A stretch of 32,029 nt of DNA from Armatimonadota bacterium (GTDB lineage Bacteria > Armatimonadota > Armatimonadia > Armatimonadales > Capsulimonadaceae). Location of the stretch: contig JANXNV010000028.1 in NCBI GenBank assembly GCA_025353925.1, positions 1 to 32,029 on the forward strand, written 5' to 3'. This document shows positions 7,968-15,403 of the stretch, one piece after another (position 1 is the stretch's first letter; each line of letters starts with the position of its first letter). The translations under genes and the position numbers were made by a program. The notes under the pieces are model-generated. The model made no database searches, was not told the origin of the DNA, and saw nothing but the letters and a program-made list of their open reading frames with translations.

Positions 7968-7983
7968 GAATAGCCAAGAGAAT

Positions 7984-8076
7984 ATAGACTCCCTAGTGCG
8001 CGGCGACCTGCAAGGCCGCTTCACGCTGACGAATGGGGGCGAGAGAACCGTGGCCGAGGTGGTGTTTGCGAAGTGA
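7984..8076 (+). pseudogene. Remnant of histidine kinase 3' end (duplication scar)
   Basis: 31 codons reading IDSLVRGDLQGRFTLTNGG and ending AEVVFAK, then TGA, nearly match the last 31 codons of the kinase at 4652-4744 (VDSLVGGDLQGRFTLTNGG ... AEVVFAK). There is no kinase sequence upstream. The similarity continues past the stop through a promoter and a structured leader into the second FN3/caspase-like gene. It is therefore the left edge of a duplicated segment and not a gene. Confidence 0.9.
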
Positions 8077-8097
8077 GTTTTGGCGTGAAAACAGTTC

Positions 8098-8126
8098 TTG
8101 CCAAGTGGGCCATTCCGTGATAAAAT
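8098..8126 (+). promoter_or_regulatory. Sigma-70 promoter of the second FN3/caspase-like gene
   Basis: TTGCCA (8098-8103) and TAAAAT (8121-8126) with a 17-base spacer, at the position equivalent to 4766-4794. The -35 is weaker and the -10 stronger than in copy 1. Confidence 0.75.
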
Positions 8127-8130
8127 AGAT

Positions 8131-8259
8131 GGGCCAGGTAGAAATACTGGCTCCTCATTTTCGGAGCAAATACAACTGTTGTAAGAATGGGCAGACGAAA
8201 ATGACGCACGTTGCAGGACCGCCACTCGCATTTTGTGACGGCGCATTCCGATGAAGGAG
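8131..8259 (+). promoter_or_regulatory. Conserved structured mRNA leader, copy 2
   Basis: Equivalent to 4801-4941. The first hairpin (8131-8152) pairs GCCAG with CTGGC where copy 1 pairs GGCC with GGCC, a compensatory difference. TCATTTTCG (8155-8163) and CGAAAATGA (8196-8204) are kept, with the same 50-base total span as copy 1. The inner hairpin becomes CTGTT/GGCAG using G-U pairs, again with a 9-base loop. An upstream frame MTHVAGPP... starts at ATG 8201 and ends at TGA 8252-8254, just before AAGGAG. Confidence 0.55.
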
Positions 8260-8266
8260 TCCAACG

Positions 8267-10165
8267 ATGTTAAGCTCTCTGCCCGGCCTGACTTTTCTGC
8301 TGCTGTTTGGATTTGCCCCAGTCAGTTTCGCCCAAACAACTGCCGCTTTGGCAACAGCCCCAACCGTCCCCGCTTATCTGTCCAATCTAACACTCGCCTC
8401 CACCGCCCTCATTGGCGGCAAAAGCACAACCGGCACGGTCACACTCAGCAGCCCCGCCCCGACGGGCGGGATCACGGTCGCTCTGCATAGCAACAGCAGT
8501 GCCGCTACTGTCCCCGCGACCTGCACCATCGGTGCCGGGGCGATCCAGGCGACTTTCAACGTCACGACAACCGCCGTGACCGCTAGCACGACCGCCACTC
8601 TCTCAGGCACTTACAATGCTTGGACGCAGGGAGATGAACTGGTCGTTCTTCCGGTCACTTCCCCGGCGGTACCGCCGCCCGGTGTGCCCTTGATCCGGGT
8701 CGCTCCCGGCAATGGGTGCGCTATCGTTATGTGGAACCGCCTCGCGGACGGAACGGTAAATGGGTACAACGTCTACCGAACGAGCGGCGGCATAACGACA
8801 CTATTGACGCCAAAGCCCTTCGCAAGCAACTTCTACCCGGACACGGGGCTGACGAACGACACGGTGAGCTATACGTATCAGGTTGCGGCTGTGGACACTC
8901 AGGGTAAGGAACAGGCTCTCAGCACCCCGGTAAGTGCTGCTCCCTCCTCCGCTGTAGTTAGCTTAAACTGGATTACCCCGCCGTCAGCGATCACGGATCG
9001 CCTCATTATGGATGTCGCGTTGCCATCCGGGGGACAAGTATTCGGCACACTCTTTTTTATTGACGGGGTGCAGGCGGGGGGAGGCGGCAGCCAAGCTCGG
9101 GCTGTCAACGGAGTACAAACCTACCTTGCCGGTGCTGGATACGATTCCACAAAGCTAAGCAACGGGGCGCATACCGTGCAGTTCTTGGGCTTTGCTGATA
9201 CTAATCAAACGGTTGCCTGCGTAACCCCTCGAACCCCCATTCAGGTCAGCAACACCATCAGCAGCTTCCACGTTGACAACAGTTGGTTCGACCCCACCGA
9301 AGGCGAGCTATGCTATGTTTTCGCAACCATTCCCTCCGGCTCGACTTGGACAATGCAGGCTACCAAGCAGGATGACGGCCCCGTTATCCGCACCTGGCAG
9401 GGAACATCGTCTTTGGTCAAAATTGCCTGGGATGGCAAAGACACTTCTGGCAATTCCCTGCCCATCACTGACTATTCGATCCAGGTCACAGTTCAGACGC
9501 CCGGAGGGACGCCAAATGTAGCGGGGCAAAGCAGCACGGTAACTAAGAAGACGCGTCCAGTACTACTGCTACACGGTCAACCCACCGCACTGGCCCTTGT
9601 GAGCATTGGCGCGAGTTACTACAAGGACACCAGCGGCTTCCCAGTGACGACAACAACCCAGGACATTCAGTTGTCAAATGCGCTGACGACTGCGTACACT
9701 ACTCTCTTTGGAGTAGGTAACTTCCAAGTTATCAGGAGCGATAAGTTTGACCCTGATCAAGTAGTTAAAAAGGGCGTGACAGCACTGACACAACTTAAAG
9801 GTTGGCTGGGAACAGCCCAGGTGTTTTACTTGTTCGGACATGGGGCCGGTACGCAAGGGCCGCCAGGCCCGAGCCGAACCCCACGTTCCACAATCTTTGG
9901 TGCCTTTGACTCAAATGTGGGTAACCACTTGGATTTTTTTCCAGCAACCGTCGATTTTTTACTCAGGGATGACGATGTTATTGTGCCGACGTATGTGAAA
10001 AGCCATAACTATGTCTTTTCATGGATTGACTCCTGCAACTCGGCAGGCGGCAACGCAGTCACGGGGCAAATAGGAACGCCGGATTATATCTGGGCAACGG
10101 CGTTCAACGCCACAACATTTGTCGGCAATAATGGCTTTAAAAGCATCCGCCGCCTTCTCTTTTGA
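8267..10165 (+). CDS. Secreted FN3/Ig-repeat protein with caspase-like domain, copy 2 (C-terminus frameshifted)
   Basis: A paralogue of the protein at 4949-7513, 632 residues as it stands. Signal peptide (LTFLLLFGFAPVSFA), beta-sandwich repeat (about 40-130), one FN3 (about 140-230), bacterial Ig-like (about 232-340), FlgD-like segment with WDGKDTSG (about 345-425), then the catalytic-like domain with VFYLFGHGAG (H525) and SWIDSCNSAGG (C590). The two N-terminal FN3 domains of copy 1 are absent. After GNNGF the frame departs from copy 1 and ends within ten codons, while another frame continues to TGA 10311-10313 and encodes a YDTTF segment like YDTAY of copy 1. The His/Cys pair is intact, but the end of the domain is lost. 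AAGGAG precedes the ATG. Confidence 0.8.
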   Translation: MLSSLPGLTFLLLFGFAPVSFAQTTAALATAPTVPAYLSNLTLASTALIGGKSTTGTVTLSSPAPTGGITVALHSNSSAATVPATCTIGAGAIQATFNVTTTAVTASTTATLSGTYNAWTQGDELVVLPVTSPAVPPPGVPLIRVAPGNGCAIVMWNRLADGTVNGYNVYRTSGGITTLLTPKPFASNFYPDTGLTNDTVSYTYQVAAVDTQGKEQALSTPVSAAPSSAVVSLNWITPPSAITDRLIMDVALPSGGQVFGTLFFIDGVQAGGGGSQARAVNGVQTYLAGAGYDSTKLSNGAHTVQFLGFADTNQTVACVTPRTPIQVSNTISSFHVDNSWFDPTEGELCYVFATIPSGSTWTMQATKQDDGPVIRTWQGTSSLVKIAWDGKDTSGNSLPITDYSIQVTVQTPGGTPNVAGQSSTVTKKTRPVLLLHGQPTALALVSIGASYYKDTSGFPVTTTTQDIQLSNALTTAYTTLFGVGNFQVIRSDKFDPDQVVKKGVTALTQLKGWLGTAQVFYLFGHGAGTQGPPGPSRTPRSTIFGAFDSNVGNHLDFFPATVDFLLRDDDVIVPTYVKSHNYVFSWIDSCNSAGGNAVTGQIGTPDYIWATAFNATTFVGNNGFKSIRRLLF

Positions 10166-10313
10166 GCCGCATAGACCGATAGGCTGCGGCTTCACTCTCG
10201 TGCCGCAGCCCGTCGGCGGTTGTTCCTGCCATTGGGGCGGTAGCGGGAGGCAAGTACAAGTTAAATATGACACCACGTTTCTCTCACAGGCATACGATCC
10301 AAATATCAACTGA
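10125..10313 (+). pseudogene. Out-of-frame 3' remnant of the second FN3/caspase-like gene
   Basis: In the +1 frame relative to 8267-10165, reading continues to TGA 10311-10313, and the end (VKYDTTFLSQAYDPN) resembles the YDTAYTKLQNGYNAHG region of copy 1. The old stop ends two bases before ATG 10315 of the next gene, a typical operon junction. The middle of the remnant is GC-rich and contains a long hairpin (10176-10216), so the damage may be an insertion or replacement rather than a single-base slip. Confidence 0.6.
10176..10216. repeat. Strong imperfect inverted repeat (REP-like hairpin)
   Basis: CCGA-TA-GGCTGCGGC pairs with GCCGCAGCC-CG-TCGG: 13 base pairs interrupted by one 2x2 mismatch, with an 11-base loop. 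It lies inside the frameshifted end of the second FN3/caspase-like gene. No similar copy was seen elsewhere in the window. Confidence 0.65.
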
Positions 10314-10314
10314 T

Positions 10315-10963
10315 ATGCGTGCCAATTTTGATAAGCGGCAAACGGTAAGTGCGATAGTCAAAGGCGACGAAGCACTTCCAATCGTTTCGTATCTGCGCCA
10401 AGGAGAAGTGCTTTTGTGGTCTGGTCAGCCCAACCTTGATTGCTATCAAAAGCAGAAAAGGATCAAAGCAAGGCCAGCGTTCATTGGGTCTGCTTTGCTG
10501 ATGTGGGTTTTAGGTCTGATTTCTTTATCCCAAAATGGCCTTTGCTCACCTAGTATTCTACTCCTCACAGCAGGATGCTTCACTCTGCTCTGTTTTAATA
10601 TTAGGAGTTACGCAGTTGAGCGTGAATTGAACTCAAAACAACGTCGGGTTCGCGCTCAAAATCGGTTCAACTGCGTAACTCCTAAATATGATTGGCAGAA
10701 TTCAATCTGCTCCTAAGTGGTGGTATGCCGTGACTGACCAACGGATTATGTCTGACTATCCGACTGAGGATGCCGAAATAATCTGGCAACTTTCGCTGGC
10801 GAATATCAACAAGATGAGTCTCAAGAAAAACACTCAAACTACCGGAACGATTCACTTTAATTTCTATTTTTTGCATCAAATGTGCGTTCCCTTTGAGTGT
10901 GTCGATGATGCCGAAACCGTTTACAAAATAATAGCAGACGCCCGCGATGCATTTGCCTCCTAA
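10315..10963 (+). pseudogene. PH-domain-like membrane protein gene, split by a MITE-like insertion
   Basis: Two frames, 10315-10716 and 10688-10963, are parts of one gene. Removing the 83-bp element at 10602-10684 plus one copy of its 5-bp target duplication joins FTLLCFN directly to MIGRIQSAPKWWYAVTDQRIM in frame and gives an uninterrupted 186-residue protein. It has GEVLLWSGQPN, two membrane segments (about 53-72 and 77-95), then YAVTDQRIM, typical of bacterial PH-like (DUF304-type) membrane proteins. As it stands the 5' part reads through the insertion and stops at 10716. The ATG follows the ancestral stop of the preceding gene by one base. Confidence 0.8.
10602..10684. mobile_element. 83-bp MITE-like element with terminal inverted repeats and 5-bp target duplication
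   Basis: The ends are perfect 18-bp inverted repeats (TAGGAGTTACGCAGTTGA at 10602-10619 and its complement at 10667-10684). It is flanked by AATAT on both sides (10597-10601 and 10685-10689). A second, inner complementary pair (TTGAGCG/CGCTCAA) lies partly within the repeats. It has no coding capacity and must have been mobilised by a transposase encoded elsewhere. The parent insertion-sequence family is not identified. Confidence 0.9.
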
Positions 10964-11087
10964 GATTTTCGAGCCCTCATTCTATCGGTTGCTGCCCTGC
11001 CTCCTTTTATGAGTAATCTTGATTCTTGACAGCTGATTGCGCAGACGCCTTTCGCAAGGCGGCAGACGCTCAGCCACCCAGCGTTCT

Positions 11088-13691
11088 TCAGAGTGTCAGC
11101 GTCACATCGTCGAGCCAAGCTGTGCCGGTGCCGTCGAGCAGTAGCACAACGGCGACGTGGTGCGTGTCGGCGGGAAGGGTCACTTTCTTTTCGAACCGGG
11201 TCCAGCCGGTCGTATTCTGCGCGTAGCCGACCTGGAAGAAGGCAATCGGCACCCAGGACGCATTGACCGGCTGGACGGCGAAGTTGACCGCCGCGGCACC
11301 GTCCGTCTTGACCCAGCCGGAGACGGTGAAAGACGCGCCCGGCGCGGCATCGATAAACTGCGCGGCCTGGCCTTTCGCCGCCCCGCCGTCGGACGCCAGC
11401 TTCAGGGAGGCCGCCCCGCCGTGATGCTGGGCCGCGTCTCGGGAGGCGAGCAGCTTGCCGCTGCCGGTCCAGGACAAAGCCCAGTTGTCGGGGGTCGCGG
11501 TCCCAGCTTCCATGCCGCCGTTCTGGACCTGAAGAGCTGCTGCCACAATCGGCGGCGATGGGGGGTAAGGCGGAGTCAGTGCGGCGGGTGCGGACGCAAG
11601 CAGGGCGGAGACGCCGCATTCGCCGGGGAGCGGCGGCGCGATGCGCCACATCCCGTAGCACTGACCGTTGACCCAGGCCCAGTGGGTCACGGGGTCGACA
11701 CGGATGGCGGAGACCTCGTGCGGCCCGTCTGCACCCGGGGTGAGGGGGGTGAGATTCTGCCAGGTCAGGCCGCCGTCGGTCGAACGGCAGACGGTCGCTG
11801 CGCTCGTGTAGATGTTGCGCGGGCCGCCGACGTAGAGGACACGCGGGTCCGACGGGTCGAGCGCGACTGTCACAACGCGGGGGCTGCCCCGCTGATCGCG
11901 GGGCGTTTCGAGCGTAGACCACTGCATTCCATTCCAGGCTTTCAGATGATCCTGCGAGGCGACGTAGATAAGGCCGGTCTTCGGGTCGACCGCCAGGTCG
12001 CTGAAGCCGCCGGGCACGTCGACCACCTTCTGCCAGGTGACGCCGTGGTCGGACGAGCGAACGACGGCATTCCCTTTGTCACCGTAAAGCAGATGCGCTG
12101 AGGCAATAAATACGCCGTCGCATCCGGTCATGGCGGCCCAGGTCTTGCCGCTGTCCGCCGAGCGCAGATCGGAGGCGAAGCAGACCTTAGGCTGGTCCGG
12201 GTCGCTGGAAGAAACGTCCGGCCCGTGCCAGACCAGCGGCTGACCCTCCGCTCCGTTCGCGTTCGCCCATGTCTTGCCTCCGTCCAGCGAGAGCCTTAAA
12301 TGGCGCGGTGCGGTCCAGCTGTCGGCATCTCCCACCCACATCACGTCGCGGCTGAGCGCATAGCCGCCGTAGTCATAGCCGCCCCAGCCTCTGCCGGAAA
12401 CGTCGCGGTAGTTCCAGGTCGCGCCGCCGTCGGTGGTGAGGGCACCGTTGTAGTCTTGAAAGCCCAGAAAGACGACGCCGGGGGCGTGGGCATTGAAGTT
12501 GAACAAGCCGCCGAGCATAATGCCGTTGTTGCCGTTATTAGACCAGTGAAACGACAAGCCGCCATCGGTCGATTTGGTCACCCAGTCCCCGCCGAGGCTG
12601 TAGGCGACTTTGGGATCGGTCGGACTCCAGGTGAAGTAGCCCGGGCGGGCATTTGGCGGAAGAGGGGCGTGGGTGCTGTCGAGGATCACAGGCTGCCAGG
12701 TCGCCCCGGAGTCCTTGCTGAGGAACCGTTTCCAGTTCCAGTTGTCGCCCTGCACCCAGCAGAGCATCCGGCGCGGGTCGAGCGGGCAGACGGCCACATC
12801 ACTGACCGGCTTGCCGTTTTGCGTGTCCAGCCCGGCACAGGTCGGTGCGGTCCAGGATTGCCCGCCATTGTGCGAGACGGCAATTTTATCGGGGCCACTG
12901 ACCGTGATTGATCCGTCGGGGGTCAGAGACAGGCCCCACACGGAGGACGCATAAACGCGCTGAAACGTTTTGCCGCCGTCCGCTGAACGAAACAGGCCCT
13001 TGCTGCCGACATAGACGATGCCCTTGCGGTCCACGGCCAGGTGATACTCTTCCAGCCCGCTTCGGAAACCATCCGGGTCCGCCCCGGCACCGGGCCGCGC
13101 CCAGGTCGTGCCGCCATCCGCCGAGCGCAGCAGGCCGTCGACGGGAGAAACGAAATACGCAACGGTGCAGACGCGGCGGGCGGGGTCGTAAGAGCTTTCG
13201 TCCCAGGCGGCTTTCCCATTTGTCCCACTGGTCAAGGCCAGGACATGTTTCCAGGAGGCGGCCTGGTCAGACGACAGGTACAGGCCATGCGGGGAGGGAC
13301 CCCAATTCTTGTCCCAGTCCATGGAATTTCCGGCGATCCCCAGGGCATGCTTGGCGTTCCTCGGATCGATGGCGAAGCCATTGGCCCCCCGCGCTTCCCA
13401 GCCCGACATGGCGATTGCCCAGTGTCCGCCGCCGTCAAGTGACCGGTAGACTCCCCCCACGTCAATCGGCATCAGCAGAAAGTTCGGCTCCGCCGCAGAC
13501 ACGGCGATTGGGCCGCGAAGCACCTGCGAGCCTTCACCGCCGGGAAAGACCCCCGCCGCTTTTGCTTCCGGTGAAAGCAGCGGCATCTTGACCCAGTGCG
13601 GGGCGGGAGGGGCCGCAAGCGCAGGGGACAGGGCGGCTGCCGTGCTGAGCAGGGCCAGAGTCAGTGCTGCGAGATTATCGTTTTTTACCAT
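11088..13691 (-). CDS. Secreted Asp-box (GH74/sialidase-like) protein with C-terminal carbohydrate-binding-like module
   Basis: An 867-residue exported protein. The signal peptide (about 1-26, LALLSTAAALSPALA) is followed by about twelve Asp-box/BNR motifs (SLDGGGHW, SADGGTTW, SADGGKTF, SHNGGQSW, SKDSGATW, STDGGLSF, TTDGGATW, SLDGGKTW, SADSGKTW, SSDHGVTW, STDGGLTW). These form a double seven-bladed beta-propeller as in GH74 xyloglucanases and related photosystem-like or sortilin-like repeat proteins. The last 150 residues (from about VQNGGMEAG) resemble a CBM4/9-type jelly roll. Polysaccharide hydrolysis is likely but the substrate is unproven. ATG 13691 has GGAGAA upstream; it overlaps the end of the LacI-type pseudogene (stop 13685-13687), so both belonged to one transcript. 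A larger frame upstream of 13691 lies inside the regulator and is not used. Confidence 0.8.
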   Translation of the reverse strand: MVKNDNLAALTLALLSTAAALSPALAAPPAPHWVKMPLLSPEAKAAGVFPGGEGSQVLRGPIAVSAAEPNFLLMPIDVGGVYRSLDGGGHWAIAMSGWEARGANGFAIDPRNAKHALGIAGNSMDWDKNWGPSPHGLYLSSDQAASWKHVLALTSGTNGKAAWDESSYDPARRVCTVAYFVSPVDGLLRSADGGTTWARPGAGADPDGFRSGLEEYHLAVDRKGIVYVGSKGLFRSADGGKTFQRVYASSVWGLSLTPDGSITVSGPDKIAVSHNGGQSWTAPTCAGLDTQNGKPVSDVAVCPLDPRRMLCWVQGDNWNWKRFLSKDSGATWQPVILDSTHAPLPPNARPGYFTWSPTDPKVAYSLGGDWVTKSTDGGLSFHWSNNGNNGIMLGGLFNFNAHAPGVVFLGFQDYNGALTTDGGATWNYRDVSGRGWGGYDYGGYALSRDVMWVGDADSWTAPRHLRLSLDGGKTWANANGAEGQPLVWHGPDVSSSDPDQPKVCFASDLRSADSGKTWAAMTGCDGVFIASAHLLYGDKGNAVVRSSDHGVTWQKVVDVPGGFSDLAVDPKTGLIYVASQDHLKAWNGMQWSTLETPRDQRGSPRVVTVALDPSDPRVLYVGGPRNIYTSAATVCRSTDGGLTWQNLTPLTPGADGPHEVSAIRVDPVTHWAWVNGQCYGMWRIAPPLPGECGVSALLASAPAALTPPYPPSPPIVAAALQVQNGGMEAGTATPDNWALSWTGSGKLLASRDAAQHHGGAASLKLASDGGAAKGQAAQFIDAAPGASFTVSGWVKTDGAAAVNFAVQPVNASWVPIAFFQVGYAQNTTGWTRFEKKVTLPADTHHVAVVLLLDGTGTAWLDDVTLTL

Positions 13692-14304
13692 GGGAATAAT
13701 TCTCCAGCAGGCGGGGCAACGGAGTGACGTACGATAAGCTCGGTCGGCAAAACTTCCTGGCAGACCCACTCCGGCTCCTCTTTGATTTTCATGACGATCT
13801 CCACGGCACGCTTCCCCAGTGCCCGCAGGGGCTGGCGCATCGTCGTCAGCGGCGGCGTAATAAGTGCGGAGGGAGCAATGTCATCAAATCCCGTCACGGA
13901 AACATCCTCCGGGACGCGCAGGCCCATCTCCCGAAGCCCCTGCATCGCCGTGATCGCATGGAGGTCGTTGATGCATACGAGTGCCGTCGCAGCGCCCGTC
14001 GCAGAAGATGGAAAGGCTGTGCTCCATGTCCGACCAGATCTCTCCGACGAAAAGCATGGCGTTCTGGCGCAGGTAAGCACAGGTCAGCACGACACCACTG
14101 AGAAGCGGCGCAAAGTAGGGACTATCGATCGGGTTAGGCTCGCCGGTGGAAAGTACGAGGCCAAGCATATTCATGGGCTTGGACTGCAGGCCGCGTGCCA
14201 GGGCACTGGGATGGTAGCCGACTTCCTGAACCACTCGCATGACTCGTTCGCGGGTCGCCGGGCGAGCTGCCGCATGCCTTCGCCACATCACGAATAGTTG
14301 CCAC
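13685..14304 (-). pseudogene. LacI-family regulator, decayed by two internal deletions
   Basis: Three frame segments carry pieces of one LacI-type repressor. From GTG 14304 the N-terminus reads VATIRDVAKACG (the start of a LacI helix-turn-helix), then jumps to PATRERVMRVVQEVGYHPS in another frame, so the recognition helix is missing. The effector-domain start (MNMLGLVLSTGEPNPIDSPY ... SIFCDGRCDG) is then joined out of frame to ALVCINDLHAITAMQGL and VPEDVSVTGFDDI, missing roughly the central 100 residues. A CGTCGCAG repeat flanks that junction, as expected of a deletion between short repeats. It was probably the local repressor of the downstream glycoside-hydrolase-like gene, whose start overlaps its stop. 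It cannot make a working DNA-binding protein now. Confidence 0.82.
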
Positions 14305-14424
14305 ATTCACTCCTGACCGACGGAAGTTGACTCTTCAAATCAGTGGGGTGAGGGTGACACACTTCGCCTATCCTGTCAAGGAGGCTTGCTCTATTTTGCT
14401 GGCGGAGAATAGAAGGGGAAGTCG

Positions 14425-14637
14425 CTAGGCCCCCACATCCACATTCGGCCCGAGGTGGGCGGGGACGGGGACGCCGGTTCTGAGGAGGATCTGTTCCATG
14501 CGCAGGGCCGGGGTGACACCCATGAGTGACTGCACGTATGCGACATCCGCGCTGGAAAGCGCGGGCGTATGTGCAGGAGCGGCCTGAGTGGGCGGAGCGG
14601 GTGGTGTGGCGGGAAGGGCTTTGATGGCGTTTGACAT
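14425..14637 (-). CDS. Small YjfB-like protein B
   Basis: 70 residues starting MSNAIKALPATPP with a Pro/Ala-rich N-terminal part and the end VPVPAHLGPNVDVGA. The HLGxNxD ending is shared with the upstream neighbour (14648-14830) and with YjfB-type 'putative motility' proteins. GAGAA about nine bases before the ATG could serve for ribosome binding. The start is 10 bases after the stop of the neighbour, so they are co-transcribed and probably paralogous. Function is unknown. Confidence 0.65.
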   Translation of the reverse strand: MSNAIKALPATPPAPPTQAAPAHTPALSSADVAYVQSLMGVTPALRMEQILLRTGVPVPAHLGPNVDVGA

Positions 14638-14647
14638 AGTGATATTC

Positions 14648-14830
14648 TCAGGCGAGCGTGTCGAAGTTTTGACCCAGATGCGGTGTAACGGTGGCCAGCA
14701 GCTGCGCGGCTTCCTGCGTTTCAGCATTTAATGCCCGGCGCAGGAGCGGCACAGAGGTGTCGCTCGAGGCTGCCCCGGACTGGACCGGACCGATCGCCGA
14801 AATGCCGCTGATTGGCTGCGAGATTGACAT
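14648..14830 (-). CDS. Small YjfB-like protein A (putative motility family)
   Basis: 60 residues beginning MSISQPISGISAIGPVQSG, a helix with LRRALNAETQEAAQLLATV, and the end TPHLGQNFDTLA. This matches the pattern of YjfB-family proteins: short, an Ile/Ser-rich start, a central amphipathic helix and a terminal HLGxNxD. The family name implies motility, but the biochemical role is not known. AGGAG lies five to nine bases before the ATG. A small hairpin (CTTAT/ATAAG) lies directly upstream in the leader. Confidence 0.68.
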   Translation of the reverse strand: MSISQPISGISAIGPVQSGAASSDTSVPLLRRALNAETQEAAQLLATVTPHLGQNFDTLA

Positions 14831-14920
14831 ACGATTCTCCTGCTCTTATTTTCGGCGATAAGCACCGCCTCCTCCACCCGCAAGAGTGCCGGAGTTTGTT
14901 GACTTTCATGACGCGAGAGA

Positions 14921-15403
14921 TCATACCTCGCTAGTGGTTCCCTGCTTGGGGTCTTGCATCAAAGCAAGGTACCATGCCACTGTTTGCGGAGCCTTGAGCA
15001 CCCGCAGCCGAGTTCGCGGTGGGCCGATCAAAGGATTTTGTAAAAAGTGTTCGGTATCGTAGATTACAAAAACGTCCGCATCACATCCCACCGCCGCAGC
15101 CAGGACTCGGGCATCAGGCAGGCAGCCCGTCATTTCCAGGCGGAGTTCGACCAGCTTCCGAGAGGCGTCCGCGACCACCTCGACATGCGATTCGTCGAGA
15201 AGTAATGCGAAAATCGCCAGAAGCGCCGGCTTGCGCTTGCGGATGAGATATTCCGTATCTCGCAGCACTTCTCGGTTCACAAGCAGCTCGACAAAGGCTG
15301 CCTCCTCCAGACGAAGCAGCTGGCGCGAGGCGGGGTCTTCACGCGGCGAGAAAATGGCGGCAATTAAGGCACTGCTATTCAGGAATACGCGCGGCTTACT
15401 GCG
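14921..15403 (-). CDS. PIN-domain toxin, 5' end lacks a usable start codon
   Basis: The open frame encodes a complete PIN-like domain: PRVFLNSSALIAAIFSP, NREVLRDTEYL, LPDARVLAAAVGCDADVFV and YDTEHFL. The first conserved Asp is replaced by Asn (FLNSS). No ATG, GTG or TTG exists upstream of that first motif in this frame: a TGA lies at 15404-15406, and the next GTG (about 15280) would remove the first third. A GTG at 15405-15407 in the antitoxin frame, followed by ACG CAG, would be a natural start if one base were removed. The gene may therefore be frameshifted or use a rare start such as CTG 15382. It overlaps the end of the AbrB-type antitoxin gene. A typical member would be an RNase toxin. 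Confidence 0.6.
   Translation of the reverse strand, partial: RSKPRVFLNSSALIAAIFSPREDPASRQLLRLEEAAFVELLVNREVLRDTEYLIRKRKPALLAIFALLLDESHVEVVADASRKLVELRLEMTGCLPDARVLAAAVGCDADVFVIYDTEHFLQNPLIGPPRTRLRVLKAPQTVAWYLALMQDPKQGTTSEV

Noticed and set aside
10964-11087. Hairpin CGCCTT/AAGGCG between the convergent PH-like and Asp-box genes as a terminator
   Set aside because: The stem is only 6 bp and no T-run follows on either strand.
12300-12911. Several plus-strand frames inside the Asp-box protein gene
   Set aside because: They are shadows of a minus-strand gene with regular Asp-box repeats in its own frame.
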